Assembly: GCF_025642785.1 (NCBI RefSeq) | Contig: NZ_JANZKU010000006.1 | Coordinates: 179,247 to 243,246, forward strand | From: Pseudomonas sp. RIT-PI-AD | GTDB taxonomy: Bacteria > Pseudomonadota > Gammaproteobacteria > Pseudomonadales > Pseudomonadaceae | Direction: 5' to 3' | DNA: 64,000 bases | In this document: in pieces, positions 27,288-38,516 of the stretch | Numbering within the stretch: position 1 is the stretch's first letter | Layout of the letters: each line of letters starts with the position of its first letter | Program-made: the position numbers and the translations under genes | The notes under the pieces: generated by a model | The model's database searches: none | Told to the model about the DNA's origin: nothing | Seen by the model: the letters and a program-made list of their open reading frames with translations, nothing else

Positions 27288-28601
27288 ATGTTCAGCAACC
27301 GCTTGAAAAAGGACTTGAGAGCAAAAGACGCCGAATTGTCTCTTCTTCGACAATTTCACGCGGGCCTGCAGGCCGAGATGATCATGCTGACGGTCGATCC
27401 GGAGTACCGGATCATCGAATTCAACGACAACTTCTCCCGGTTCCTCGGGTACGACAGGAACCGGCTGCAGGATCTGCCGCTGAACGACGTGGTTCCCGCT
27501 TACGTCAAGACGCTGTCCTGTTTTCGCAATCTTCGAGAGGCCGTCGGCAAAGGAACTTCGGTCAGCGACCGTTATCGTTTCCTGCGCTCCGACGGGGCGC
27601 TGGTCTGGTTGCAGGCGTGCTGGCAACCGCTCATGGACGAGGATGGAAAGCTGCTGAAAATCCAGTGCCTGGGCACGGAAATAACCGAATCCATGGACAA
27701 GGCCCGCGAAAACGAGGACTTCATCAAGGCCCTTCTTCGCTCCACCGCGGTCATCGAGTTCGATCTGGCAGGCCATGTGTTGACCGCCAACGAACGCTTC
27801 CTCCAGGCGATGGGTTACAGCCTCGACCGGATAAAAGGCAAGCACCACCGTATGCTCTGCGAACCCGAAGAAGCCAACTCGCCCGGTTACGCGGATTTCT
27901 GGGCGAGGCTGAACCGCGGCGACTTCGTGGCGGGCCGATTCAAGCGCTTAGACAGCCATGGGAACCCCGTCTGGCTAGAGGCTACCTACAATCCGGTGCG
28001 AGACACCCAGGATCACCTGTACAAGGTGGTGAAGTTCGCCATCGTGATCACCGATCAGGTTGTTCGTGAGATCGAGGTGAACGAAGCCGCCGACATCGCC
28101 TATGAGATTTCCCAGAAAACCGACCTGAGTGCCCAGGAAGGCGCCCGCGTGGTCAACAGCACCGTGCAGACCATGCAGCGTATTTCCGAAGAAACCCAGT
28201 CTGCCTCCGAAAGCATGGCGGCCTTGGGTAAACAGTCCCTGCTGATCAGCACCATGGTGCAGACGATCGGCGGCATCGCCCGGCAAACCAACCTGCTCGC
28301 GCTCAATGCGGCCATCGAGGCGGCGCGTGCCGGCGAACAGGGGCGGGGTTTCGCCGTCGTCGCCGACGAGGTCCGGCAATTGGCCAGCAGCACCAGCGGC
28401 GCCACCGAGGAAATCGTCTCCGTGGTCCAGCAGAACCAGATGCTCGTCGATGACGCGATCAAGAACATGGCCAGTAGCCGGGAGCAGGCGGAGAGGGGGC
28501 TGACCCTGGCCAACCAGTCGGGCGCTGTCATCGTCGAGATCCAGCAGGGGGCCAAGCAAGTCGTGGGTGCCGTGGAGCGCTTCGCCAATCAGTTGAAGTG
28601 A
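27288..28601 (+). CDS. Soluble PAS-PAS chemoreceptor-like signalling protein (BdlA-type architecture)
   Basis: A 437-aa cytoplasmic protein with no membrane segment. Start ATG at 27288 follows GGAG by eight bases. It has two PAS domains in tandem (about residues 30-150, with [20 protein letters not shown], and about 155-270, with [20 protein letters not shown]), then an MCP signalling domain with the conserved hairpin tip region [36 protein letters not shown]. This is the architecture of the biofilm-dispersion protein BdlA and of Aer-like soluble receptors. The PAS ligand (haem, flavin or small molecule) cannot be read. It sits alone in an accessory interval. Confidence 0.9.
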   Translation: MFSNRLKKDLRAKDAELSLLRQFHAGLQAEMIMLTVDPEYRIIEFNDNFSRFLGYDRNRLQDLPLNDVVPAYVKTLSCFRNLREAVGKGTSVSDRYRFLRSDGALVWLQACWQPLMDEDGKLLKIQCLGTEITESMDKARENEDFIKALLRSTAVIEFDLAGHVLTANERFLQAMGYSLDRIKGKHHRMLCEPEEANSPGYADFWARLNRGDFVAGRFKRLDSHGNPVWLEATYNPVRDTQDHLYKVVKFAIVITDQVVREIEVNEAADIAYEISQKTDLSAQEGARVVNSTVQTMQRISEETQSASESMAALGKQSLLISTMVQTIGGIARQTNLLALNAAIEAARAGEQGRGFAVVADEVRQLASSTSGATEEIVSVVQQNQMLVDDAIKNMASSREQAERGLTLANQSGAVIVEIQQGAKQVVGAVERFANQLK

Positions 28602-28933
28602 TCGCCGAACCCGGTTCGACGATGATCGATTCCGCGCGCTGACCGAGAATCCGTGGAGGGGCGAACCATTCGCGGCGAAGGCCCTCGATTAGGGCGCTTG
28701 GCGCCCTTGCACGGACGGGATGGAGCCACTTCCTCGGCCATCGTCGCGGCAGGAGTGTTCTCCTGTGAGGGGCGCATTGGCGAATGCGGGTGGCTGTGGG
28801 ACAAAGCGGCGCTTAAGGGGTACCGGCCGAACAGGGCTCTGGAAGTCCAAGGGCGATGCGGGTGCCGCCGCGTTCCAGATAGGCTTGTATGGCGCCATGA
28901 ACCGTAGCGATTTATGGCGGTGCATGCGGGCAC
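28602..28933. other. Intergenic region after the PAS-PAS gene, 332 bp
   Basis: No gene is supported. Two overlapping small hairpins occur at 28681-28706 (GCCCT/AGGGC and GGGCGC/GCGCCC) without a T-run. They may end the transcript of the PAS-PAS gene or only mark mRNA structure. Confidence 0.35.
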
Positions 28934-28958
28934 AAAAAAACCGGCTCTAAGGCCGGTT
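28934..28958 (-). terminator. Terminator of the tRNA-Leu gene
   Basis: Arms AACCGGC (28939-28945) and GCCGGTT (28952-28958). On the minus strand the stem is followed by seven T residues (A-run 28934-28940 on the plus strand). It lies about 45 bp past the tRNA 3' end. Confidence 0.88.
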
Positions 28959-29003
28959 CTATTGGGTTCCAGGTGCTGGGTGGCGCATCCTGAAACGTGT
29001 TCG

Positions 29004-29088
29004 TGGTGCCCCGGGGGAGACTCGAACTCCCACTCCTTTCGAAAACGGATTTTGAATCCGCCGCGTCTACCGATTCCGCCACCGGGGC
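29004..29088 (-). tRNA. tRNA-Leu(CAA)
   Basis: An 85-nt gene with CCA encoded. The acceptor stem is GCCCCGG paired with CCGGGGC. The D-arm region is GCGGAATCGGTAGACGC, the anticodon loop TTCAAAA reads CAA (codon UUG), a long variable arm TTTCGAAAGGA marks a class II (leucine) tRNA, and the T-arm carries GTTCGAGTC. It is divergent from queA, as in P. aeruginosa from memory. Confidence 0.97.
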
Positions 29089-29197
29089 ACAATGGCGGCG
29101 AAGTATAGGGAGGCCCGGGGCGATGGTCAATCCGCTTGCGTGGTCAGTTTCGGGTATTTCCGGTAAGATTCGCGGCCCTGCGAAACGACCTTCCGCC

Positions 29198-31377
<2,180 letters not shown>

Positions 31378-31419
31378 TAAATCCTCATTTTTCCAAGAAC
31401 TTAGCAACAGGAGTGATCC

Positions 31420-31758
31420 ATGAGCTTTCTGATTCCCGCCGCTTTCGCTGATGCCGCCGCACCAGCAGCGGCCGGTCCTGCCGGCACCGGCTTCGAGTGG
31501 GTGTTCCTGGTCGGCTTCCTGGTCATCTTCTACATGATGATCTGGCGCCCGCAGGCCAAGCGCTCCAAGGAGCACAAGAACCTGCTCGGCAACCTGCAGA
31601 AAGGCGACGAGGTGGTCACCTCCGGGGGCATCGCCGGCAAGGTGGTGAAAGTGTCCGATGACTTCGTCGTCATCGAAGTGTCCGCCACCGTCGAGTTGAA
31701 AATTCAGAAAGCGGCCATCGCCGCCACGCTGCCGAAGGGCACTCTGAAAGCCATCTAA
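31420..31758 (+). CDS. yajC: Sec translocon accessory subunit YajC
   Basis: A 112-aa single-span inner-membrane protein. Polar Ala-rich N-terminus, then a membrane segment (WVFLVGFLVIFYMMIWRPQAKRSKEH, the family hallmark RPQ at the cytoplasmic edge) and a small soluble domain with KGDEVVTSGGIAGKV. It joins SecD and SecF in the holotranslocon. Ribosome site ACAGGAG before the ATG. Followed by a hairpin and secD. Confidence 0.96.
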   Translation: MSFLIPAAFADAAAPAAAGPAGTGFEWVFLVGFLVIFYMMIWRPQAKRSKEHKNLLGNLQKGDEVVTSGGIAGKVVKVSDDFVVIEVSATVELKIQKAAIAATLPKGTLKAI

Positions 31759-31778
31759 CGATTCGTTCTTCACCAAGA

Positions 31779-31800
31779 CGGGGCGCCATCAGGCGCCCCG
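31779..31800 (+). promoter_or_regulatory. Hairpin between yajC and secD
   Basis: Nine-base perfect arms CGGGGCGCC (31779-31787) and GGCGCCCCG (31792-31800), loop ATCA, with no T-run. It is more likely an mRNA-processing or stability element that uncouples yajC from secDF levels than a terminator. Confidence 0.5.
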
Positions 31801-31819
31801 CGTCATAACGGGCGGTCTC

Positions 31820-33682
31820 ATGCTCAACAAGTACCCTCTGTGGAAATATCTGCTGATTGTGGCGGTTCTCGCAGTCGGCTTTATCTATTCCGCACCCAAC
31901 CTGTATCCAGACGATCCGGCCATCCAGATCAGCGGCGCCAGCACGGCGCTGAGGATCGATCAGGTCGCACTGGATCGCGCCGGCAAGGCGCTGGCCGACG
32001 CCGGTATTGCCGTCAAGGCGACCAGCCTGAGCCAGCACGGCGGTTTGCTGCGCCTGCTCAAGCAGGGCGATCAGTTGCCGGCCAAGGACGTGGTGCGCAA
32101 GGAGCTGGGTGACGACTACGTGGTCGCGCTCAACCTGGCACCCACCACGCCGGCCTGGCTGCGCAGCCTGGGCGCCACGCCGATGAAGCTGGGCCTCGAT
32201 CTGTCCGGCGGTGTGCACTTCCTCCTCGAAGTGGACATGGAAAAAGCCATGAGCGCCCGGATCAAGGTCTACGAGGGCGATGTGAAGAGCCTGCTGCGCA
32301 AGGAGCGCGTGCGCTATCGCAGCCTGCCGGCCCAGGAGACCGCGATCCAGCTCGGCTTCGCCGACGCTGAGAGCCTGGAAAAGGCCCAGTCGCTGATCCG
32401 CAAGAGCTTCAACGATTTCGAGATCACCACCACCGAGCGTAACGGCCAGCGGATCATGCGCCTGGCACTGACCCAGGCCAAGCTGGCGGAAATCCGCGAG
32501 TACTCGATCCGTCAGAACCTCACCACCGTCCGTAACCGGGTGAACGAGTTGGGTGTCGCCGAGCCGCTGGTACAGCGTCAGGGCGCCAACCGTATCGTGG
32601 TGGAGCTGCCGGGCGTGCAGGATACCGCCGAAGCCAAGCGCATCCTCGGCAAGACCGCGAATCTGGAATTCCGCCTCGCCGCCGAGAGCGGTGCGAGCAA
32701 GGCCGCCAGCGAGCCCTTCGAGTTCCGCGAGCCGGGCCGTCCGCCTGTGCAGCTGGAGCGTGGCCTGATCATCACCGGCGACCAGGTCACCGATGCCAAG
32801 GCGAGCTTCGACGAGAACGGCCGTCCGCAGGTGAACATCCACCTCGACGGCCATGGCGGCGAGCTGATGAACCGGGCGACCCGCAGCAACGTCGGGCGCA
32901 GCATGGCGGTGATCTTCATCGAGCAGAAGCCGGTCACGCGCTACGAGAAGCAGACCGTCGAGGGCGTCGAAAAGGAAGTGATGGTCCAGTCCTTCCAGGA
33001 AGAGAAGAAGATCATCAGCCTGGCGACCATCCAGTCGGCCCTCGGCAGCCAGTTCCGCATCACCGGTCTGAACGGCCAGGGCGAATCCTCCGAGTTGGCC
33101 TTGCTGCTGCGCGCCGGTGGCCTGGCCGCGCCGATGTACTTCGCCGAGGAACGCACCATCGGCCCGAGCCTGGGCGCCGATAACATCGTCAAGGGTATCG
33201 ATGCCTCCCTGTGGGGCATGCTGTTCGTGTCGTTGTTCATCATCGCCATCTACCGCTTCTTCGGCTTGCTGGCCACGGTGGCCCTGGCACTCAACATGGT
33301 GCTGCTGCTGGCCTTGATGTCGGTGCTGCACGCCACCCTGACGCTGCCGGGTATCGCCGGTATCGTCCTGACCATGGGGATGGCGGTGGATGCGAACGTG
33401 CTGATCTTCTCGCGGATCCGCGAGGAGATCGCCAACGGCATGTCCACGCAGCGGGCGATACACGAGGGCTTCGACCGGGCCTTCACCGCGATTCTCGACG
33501 CCAACCTGACCACGTTGCTGGTCGGTGGCATCCTGTTCGCGATGGGCACCGGCCCGGTGAAGGGTTTCGCCGTTACCATGTCGCTGGGTATTTTCACGTC
33601 GATGTTCACCGCCATCATGGTGACCCGCGGCATGGTCAACCTGATCTTCGGCGGCCGTGACTTCAAGAAGTTGTGGATCTAA
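31820..33682 (+). CDS. secD: Protein translocase subunit SecD
   Basis: A 620-aa inner-membrane protein of the RND superfamily. First membrane segment near residues 9-25 (LWKYLLIVAVLAVGFIYSAPNLYPDDPAIQ), a large periplasmic P1 domain with LGLDLSGGVHFLLEVD, and five C-terminal membrane helices including GIAGIVLTMGMAVDANVLIFSRIREE, which carries the proton-coupling Asp. With SecF it uses the proton gradient to pull preproteins out of the translocon. Nine bp before secF. Length is typical of pseudomonads. Confidence 0.97.
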   Translation: MLNKYPLWKYLLIVAVLAVGFIYSAPNLYPDDPAIQISGASTALRIDQVALDRAGKALADAGIAVKATSLSQHGGLLRLLKQGDQLPAKDVVRKELGDDYVVALNLAPTTPAWLRSLGATPMKLGLDLSGGVHFLLEVDMEKAMSARIKVYEGDVKSLLRKERVRYRSLPAQETAIQLGFADAESLEKAQSLIRKSFNDFEITTTERNGQRIMRLALTQAKLAEIREYSIRQNLTTVRNRVNELGVAEPLVQRQGANRIVVELPGVQDTAEAKRILGKTANLEFRLAAESGASKAASEPFEFREPGRPPVQLERGLIITGDQVTDAKASFDENGRPQVNIHLDGHGGELMNRATRSNVGRSMAVIFIEQKPVTRYEKQTVEGVEKEVMVQSFQEEKKIISLATIQSALGSQFRITGLNGQGESSELALLLRAGGLAAPMYFAEERTIGPSLGADNIVKGIDASLWGMLFVSLFIIAIYRFFGLLATVALALNMVLLLALMSVLHATLTLPGIAGIVLTMGMAVDANVLIFSRIREEIANGMSTQRAIHEGFDRAFTAILDANLTTLLVGGILFAMGTGPVKGFAVTMSLGIFTSMFTAIMVTRGMVNLIFGGRDFKKLWI

Positions 33683-33691
33683 GGGGCACCC

Positions 33692-34609
33692 ATGAAACTA
33701 GGTACTATCAACTTCATGGGCGTGCGCAATTTCGCGTTCGCCCTGACCATGATCCTGACGCTGCTGGCGCTGTTCAGCTGGTTCTACAAAGGGCTCAATT
33801 TCGGCCTGGACTTCACTGGCGGCACGCAGATCGAGCTGGCCTACGAACGTCCGGCCGAGCTCGACAAGGTTCGCGCTGAACTGGTCGCCGCCGGTTATGG
33901 CGAGGCCGTCGTACAGAGCTTCGGCGCCACCACCGATGTGGTGGTTCGCCTCCAGGGCGACGACCCGCAACTGGGCAACAAGGTGGCGGCCGCGCTCCGC
34001 GAGAGGAATGGCGGCGACAACCCGGTGCAGGTCAAGCGCGTGGAATACGTCGGGCCACAAGTCGGCGAGGAACTGCGTGACCAGGGCGGCCTCGGCATGC
34101 TCCTGGCCCTGGGCGGGATCCTCATCTACGTGGCGTTCCGCTTCCAGTGGAAGTTCGCCGTCGGGGCGATCCTGTCGCTGGTGCACGACGTGGTCGTGAC
34201 CATGGGCATCCTGTCGTTCTTCCAGATCACCTTCGATCTGACGGTGCTGGCGGCGGTCCTGGCGATCATCGGCTACTCGTTGAACGACACCATCGTGGTC
34301 TTCGACCGGGTGCGCGAGAACTTCCGCGTGCTGCGCAAGGCGAGCCTGATCGAGAACATCAACATCTCCACCACGCAGACCTTGCTGCGCACCATGGCCA
34401 CGTCCATTTCCACCCTGCTGGCCATCGTCGCGTTGCTGTTCTTCGCGGGCGACAACCTGTTCGGATTCTCCATCGCGTTGTTCGTCGGGGTGTTGGCCGG
34501 TACCTACTCCTCCATCTACATCGCCAACGTGGTGCTGATCTGGCTGAACCTGACCAGCGAAGACCTCATCCCCACGGCGACCGTGACCGAGGTCGACGAA
34601 CGTCCCTGA
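33692..34609 (+). CDS. secF: Protein translocase subunit SecF
   Basis: A 305-aa partner of SecD with six membrane helices. Visible landmarks are GLNFGLDFTGGTQIEL in the small periplasmic domain and AIIGYSLNDTIVVFDRVRENFR in the fourth helix region, the SecF signature with its conserved Asp. It is co-transcribed with secD (9 bp gap). The last gene of the queA-tgt-yajC-secD-secF run. Confidence 0.97.
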   Translation: MKLGTINFMGVRNFAFALTMILTLLALFSWFYKGLNFGLDFTGGTQIELAYERPAELDKVRAELVAAGYGEAVVQSFGATTDVVVRLQGDDPQLGNKVAAALRERNGGDNPVQVKRVEYVGPQVGEELRDQGGLGMLLALGGILIYVAFRFQWKFAVGAILSLVHDVVVTMGILSFFQITFDLTVLAAVLAIIGYSLNDTIVVFDRVRENFRVLRKASLIENINISTTQTLLRTMATSISTLLAIVALLFFAGDNLFGFSIALFVGVLAGTYSSIYIANVVLIWLNLTSEDLIPTATVTEVDERP

Positions 34610-34731
34610 GCCTGTGACGCGCCTCTCGCCCTAGAAGGCTGGAGGCGTGCCATGGGAACTTGGCCCGACGCGAATCCTCCAAGGCTGGGAGTAGGGCACA
34701 AGCCCGGTTTGGATGAAGTCAGGAGGTTCGC

Positions 34732-35283
34732 GTGAACAAATCGATGCTCGTCGGTGCCGTGTTGGGCGCCGTCGGTGTGACCGCAGGCGGGGCCGTAGCC
34801 ACGTACAGCCTGGTGAACAGCGGTCCCGATTACGCTGAAGTGCTAGCGGTCCAGCCGGTCAACGAAACCGTGAAAACCCCCCGCGAGGTCTGCAAGGACG
34901 TCGCCGTGACCCGCCAGCGTCCCGTGCAGGACCAGCACAAGCTGGCGGGGACGGTCCTGGGGGCGGTCGCCGGGGGATTGCTGGGTAGCCAGGTCGGCGG
35001 TGGCAGCGGCAAGAAGATCGCCACCGTGGCAGGTGCCGTCGGCGGTGGCTACGCGGGGAATCAGGTGCAGGGCAACATGCAGTCCCGGGATACCTACACC
35101 ACCACAGAGACCCGTTGCAGCACCGTGCAGGACACCAGCGAGAAGCTCGTCGGTTATGACGTCAAGTACCAGCTCAATGGCAAGGTCGATCAGGTGCGCA
35201 TGGATCACGATCCCGGCGCGCAGATTCCCCTGAACAAGCAAGGCCAGTTGATCCTGGTCAGGCAGGATCAGATAGCACGCTGA
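34732..35283 (+). CDS. Glycine-zipper 2TM domain envelope protein
   Basis: A 183-aa protein with a GTG start at 34732 preceded by AGGAGG. A hydrophobic N-terminus (MNKSMLVGAVLGAVGVTAGG) has no lipobox, unlike true SlyB. The glycine-zipper 2TM domain spans about residues 66-108 (GTVLGAVAGGLLGSQVGGGSG, ATVAGAVGGGYAGNQVQ). The C-terminal domain has VGYDVKYQLNGKVDQVRMD, a pattern common to SlyB/Rickettsia 17-kDa antigen relatives. Envelope integrity is the usual suggestion. Terminator follows directly. Confidence 0.85.
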   Translation: MNKSMLVGAVLGAVGVTAGGAVATYSLVNSGPDYAEVLAVQPVNETVKTPREVCKDVAVTRQRPVQDQHKLAGTVLGAVAGGLLGSQVGGGSGKKIATVAGAVGGGYAGNQVQGNMQSRDTYTTTETRCSTVQDTSEKLVGYDVKYQLNGKVDQVRMDHDPGAQIPLNKQGQLILVRQDQIAR

Positions 35284-35289
35284 ATGCTC

Positions 35290-35325
35290 CATGAAAAAAG
35301 CGCCTCGAGAGGCGCTTTTTTCATG
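35290..35325. terminator. Bidirectional terminator between the glycine-zipper gene and suhB
   Basis: A near-perfect 36-base palindrome with core GCGCCTC/GAGGCGC and flanking A6 and T6 tracts, lying 6 bp past the stop of the left gene and 15 bp from the end of suhB on the other strand. Confidence 0.92.
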
Positions 35326-35340
35326 TCCGGACGATCGCTG

Positions 35341-36156
35341 TCAGCGCTTCAGCGAAGGCGGCAGGTGCGGCTGGATGGCGGTGAGGACCGCCTTGAAGCA
35401 CTTGGTGTTTCCGGCGACGATATGGCCTTTCTCGAGGAAGTCGTGGTCGCCGGTGAAGTCGCTCACCAGGCCGCCGGCTTCCTGGATCAGCAGCGCGCCC
35501 GCCGCCATGTCCCACTCCGACAAGCCGAACTCCCAGAACGCATCGAAGCGGCCCGCGGCCACGTAGGCCAGGTCCAGGCTGGCGGCGCCTGCGCGGCGGA
35601 TGCCCGCCGTCTGGCCGACCAGACTGCGGAACATGCCCAGGTAGGCGTCGAGGTTTTCCAGTTGGCTGTCGCGGAACGGGAAGCCGGTGCCGATCAGGGC
35701 GCCGTCCAGGCTCTTACGCGGGCTGACCCGCAGCCGGCGTCCGTTGAGGGCGGCACCCCGGCCGCGGCTGGCGGTGAATTCTTCCTGGCGGATCGGATCG
35801 AGAACCACGGCGTGTTCCAGGCGGCCGCGATACTTGCAGGCGATGCTCACGGCGAAATGCGGCACGCCGCGGACGAAGTTGGTGGTGCCATCCAGGGGGT
35901 CGATGATCCACTGATAGTCGGCGCCTTCGCCGCTGCCTTCGCTCAGGCCGGTTTCCTCGCCGAGGATGCCGTGGTTCGGGTAGGCCTTGCGAAGCGCCTG
36001 GATGATGGTCTGCTCGGCGCTGCGATCCACCTCGGTGACGTAGTCCTTGGCATCCTTTTCGTTCACCGAAATGACATCCAGGCGTTCGATCGAGCGGAAA
36101 ATCAATTCACCGGCGCTGCGGGCGGCGCGCAGGGCGATATTCAGCATAGGCTGCAT
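35341..36156 (-). CDS. suhB: Inositol monophosphatase family protein SuhB
   Basis: A 271-aa enzyme of the inositol-phosphatase superfamily. Metal-binding motifs are the conserved Glu in GEETG, DPLDGTTNFVRG and the C-terminal WDMAAGALLIQEAGG. SuhB also binds RNA polymerase antitermination complexes at rRNA operons, and in P. aeruginosa it affects virulence-gene expression and motility. The start at 36156 is kept in preference to the Met three codons later because of the ribosome site. Divergent from trmJ. Confidence 0.95.
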   Translation of the reverse strand: MQPMLNIALRAARSAGELIFRSIERLDVISVNEKDAKDYVTEVDRSAEQTIIQALRKAYPNHGILGEETGLSEGSGEGADYQWIIDPLDGTTNFVRGVPHFAVSIACKYRGRLEHAVVLDPIRQEEFTASRGRGAALNGRRLRVSPRKSLDGALIGTGFPFRDSQLENLDAYLGMFRSLVGQTAGIRRAGAASLDLAYVAAGRFDAFWEFGLSEWDMAAGALLIQEAGGLVSDFTGDHDFLEKGHIVAGNTKCFKAVLTAIQPHLPPSLKR

Positions 36157-36300
36157 GGGGGGTCACCTGGGGCGTTAAAGAAAGCCGGACATGTTACCAG
36201 AAAAGCTTCGGCTCGCCAGGCTGGGCTGCGCGCGCATGGCGTTCGCCCGGGGCCTTCGGTAAGATTCCGCTCCCCCTCGGCTTGTGTGAGAGCGTTCGCA

Positions 36301-37074
36301 TTGTTGCAGAACATACGCGTGGTTTTGGTCAATACCAGCCACCCCGGCAACATCGGGGGCGTGGCACGCGCCATGAAGAACATGGGGTTGTCGCGCCTGG
36401 TACTGGTGGACCCCGAAGTCTTTCCCAGCGATGAGGCTAGCGCCAGGGCGTCAGGCGCCAGCGACCTGCTGGAGCGGGCGCAGGTGGTCGGTACGCTCGA
36501 AGAGGCCCTGGTCGGTTGCACCGTCGCGCTCGGCACCAGCGCGCGGGATCGGCAAATTCCCTGGCCGCTGCTCGATCCCCGCGAGTGCGCCAGCGTCTGC
36601 CTGGATCAGGTCGGGGCCGGCGGCGAAGTGGCCCTGGTGTTCGGGCGGGAATATGCAGGCCTGACCAACGCCGAGCTGCAGCGCTGCCATTACCACGTGC
36701 ACATCCCTTCCGATCCGGAATTCTCCTCGCTGAACCTCGCCACCGCGGTGCAGGTGCTGACCTATGAGGTGCGCATGGCCTGGTTGGCCGCGCAGGGCAA
36801 GCCGACCAAGATGGAGAAGCTCGAGGCCGCGGCCGAGCAGAACGCCCAGCCCGTCACTCTGGACGAGCTCGAGCTGTTCTATGGGCATCTCGAAAGCACC
36901 CTGGTCCAGGTCGGTTTTCTCGATCCGCAGCGCCCGCGCCACCTCATGTCGCGCCTGCGTCGCCTGTTCGGGCGAAGTGCGATCAGCAAGCTGGAGATGA
37001 ATATCCTTCGGGGCATTCTCACCGAAACCCAGAAGGCCGTTCGCGGCGAACCCCATAAGCGGAGGGAGCTCTGA
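36301..37074 (+). CDS. trmJ: tRNA (cytidine/uridine-2'-O)-methyltransferase TrmJ
   Basis: A 257-aa SPOUT methyltransferase that methylates the ribose of nucleotide 32 in certain tRNAs. Starts at a TTG (36301; M-L-Q-N-I-R, matching the usual N-terminus) with GAGAG eight bases upstream. Key blocks are [22 protein letters not shown], the knot region [14 protein letters not shown], and [23 protein letters not shown] longer in-frame extension to 35284 overlaps suhB and is not real. Overlaps cysE by one base (TGATG). Confidence 0.94.
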   Translation: MLQNIRVVLVNTSHPGNIGGVARAMKNMGLSRLVLVDPEVFPSDEASARASGASDLLERAQVVGTLEEALVGCTVALGTSARDRQIPWPLLDPRECASVCLDQVGAGGEVALVFGREYAGLTNAELQRCHYHVHIPSDPEFSSLNLATAVQVLTYEVRMAWLAAQGKPTKMEKLEAAAEQNAQPVTLDELELFYGHLESTLVQVGFLDPQRPRHLMSRLRRLFGRSAISKLEMNILRGILTETQKAVRGEPHKRREL

Positions 37075-37847
37075 TGTTCGAGCGTGTCCGAGAAGATATC
37101 CAAAGCATTTTCCATCGCGATCCCGCCGCGCGTAACGCTCTGGAAGTGCTGACTTGCTACCCGGGGCTGCATGCCCTCTGGTTGCACCGCCTGGCCCATG
37201 GCCTCTGGGTCCACGGCTGGATGTGGCTGGCGCGCCTGGTATCGAGTTTCGGTCGCTGGCTCACCGGCATCGAGATCCATCCGGGAGCCAAGATCGGCAG
37301 GCGCTTTTTCATCGACCATGGCATGGGCATCGTCATCGGCGAGACCGCTGAGATCGGTGACGACGTGACGCTTTATCAAGGTGTCACCCTGGGCGGGACC
37401 AGTTGGAACAAAGGCAAGCGCCACCCGACCCTGGAGGACGGAGTGGTGGTGGGCGCCGGAGCCAAGGTGCTCGGCCCCTTTACCGTGGGGGCCGGGGCGA
37501 AGATCGGCTCCAACGCGGTGGTGACCAAGGCGGTACCGCCGGGCGCCACGGCAGTCGGTATTCCGGGGCGGATCATCGTCAAGCCCGACGACGAGCAGGA
37601 AGCCAAGCGTCAGCAGATCGCCGAGAAGTTCGGGTTCGATGCCTATGGCGTGGGGCGGGACATGCCCGACCCGGTGGCACGGGCCATCGGCCAGTTGCTG
37701 GATCACATCCAGGCGATGGACGGTCGGCTCGACGGCATGTGCAAGGCGCTGACCGAGTTGGGCAGCGACTACTGCGCGAACGCGTTGCCGGAACTCCGCG
37801 AAGAGGATTTCGCCGGGGTCAAGGAGGAAGTGGGTCCTCCCGCCTGA
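37074..37847 (+). CDS. cysE: Serine O-acetyltransferase
   Basis: A 257-aa enzyme making O-acetylserine, the first step of cysteine synthesis. N-terminal helical part, then a left-handed beta-helix with hexapeptide repeats ([65 protein letters not shown]). The catalytic His/Asp pair is in FIDHGMG. Coupled to trmJ and directly upstream of the isc operon, which consumes cysteine as its sulfur source. Confidence 0.96.
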   Translation: MFERVREDIQSIFHRDPAARNALEVLTCYPGLHALWLHRLAHGLWVHGWMWLARLVSSFGRWLTGIEIHPGAKIGRRFFIDHGMGIVIGETAEIGDDVTLYQGVTLGGTSWNKGKRHPTLEDGVVVGAGAKVLGPFTVGAGAKIGSNAVVTKAVPPGATAVGIPGRIIVKPDDEQEAKRQQIAEKFGFDAYGVGRDMPDPVARAIGQLLDHIQAMDGRLDGMCKALTELGSDYCANALPELREEDFAGVKEEVGPPA

Positions 37848-37918
37848 CGCCGGTCGGTCGCATTCTGCTATCATGCGCGCGCTTCCTTCGCCCAATCCCG
37901 AGTCAATTACTAGGTCTT

Positions 37919-37943
37919 ATAGTTGACTTAAATACTCGGGAAT
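37919..37943. promoter_or_regulatory. IscR type-1 operator on the iscR promoter
   Basis: A 25-base site beginning ATAGTTGACT matches 22 of 25 positions of the E. coli type-1 IscR consensus. It covers the -35 hexamer and most of the spacer, so [2Fe-2S]-IscR binding would block RNA polymerase. A weaker similar stretch lies directly upstream (about 37894-37918). Confidence 0.8.
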
Positions 37944-37951
37944 TGCATAAT
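37923..37951 (+). promoter_or_regulatory. iscR promoter
   Basis: -35 TTGACT (37923-37928), 17-base spacer, -10 CATAAT (37946-37951). A near-consensus sigma-70 promoter about 30 bp upstream of the iscR start codon. Confidence 0.8.
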
Positions 37952-37983
37952 CGCTGCAAATCAGCGATTCCGTGGTAATCACC

Positions 37984-38478
37984 ATGCGACTGACCACCAA
38001 AGGCCGTTACGCCGTCACCGCCATGCTCGATCTGGCGTTGCATGCACAGCATGGACCCGTTTCCTTGGCGGACATTTCCGAGCGCCAAGGCATTTCCCTG
38101 TCCTATCTCGAACAACTGTTCGCCAAGTTGCGCCGTGGCAACCTGGTCACCAGTGTGCGGGGTCCGGGCGGTGGTTATCAGTTGTCCCGCGACATGCAGG
38201 GCATCCATGTGGCCCAGGTGATCGATGCGGTCAATGAGTCGGTGGACGCCACGCGCTGCCAGGGGCTCGGGGATTGCCATTCCGGCGACACCTGCTTGAC
38301 CCACCATCTGTGGTGCGACCTCAGTCTGCAGATCCATGAGTTCCTCAGCGGCATCAGCCTGGCGGATCTGGTCACCCGGCGCGAGGTTCAGGAAGTCGCC
38401 CTGCGCCAGGACCAGCGTCGTTGCGGCACCGCTCGCACACCGCGTCTCGACAAGATTGAAGCGTCCGCCGTCGAATGA
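37984..38478 (+). CDS. iscR: Fe-S cluster assembly regulator IscR
   Basis: A 164-aa Rrf2-family regulator, starting [22 protein letters not shown]; four extra codons upstream (from a GTG-type start) are not needed. Winged helix in [25 protein letters not shown]. Three cysteines ([14 protein letters not shown]) ligate a [2Fe-2S] cluster, which switches its DNA specificity. Holo-IscR represses the isc operon, apo-IscR controls stress genes. First gene of the operon, with a matching operator upstream. Confidence 0.97.
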   Translation: MRLTTKGRYAVTAMLDLALHAQHGPVSLADISERQGISLSYLEQLFAKLRRGNLVTSVRGPGGGYQLSRDMQGIHVAQVIDAVNESVDATRCQGLGDCHSGDTCLTHHLWCDLSLQIHEFLSGISLADLVTRREVQEVALRQDQRRCGTARTPRLDKIEASAVE

Positions 38479-38516
38479 GCAGGACGCCTGCCTGATACCT
38501 GATTAGGAGAGCACCG

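Noticed and set aside
35284..37074. 596-aa reading of TrmJ
   Set aside because: The first 339 residues are antisense to suhB. A TTG at 36301 gives the normal 257-aa protein.
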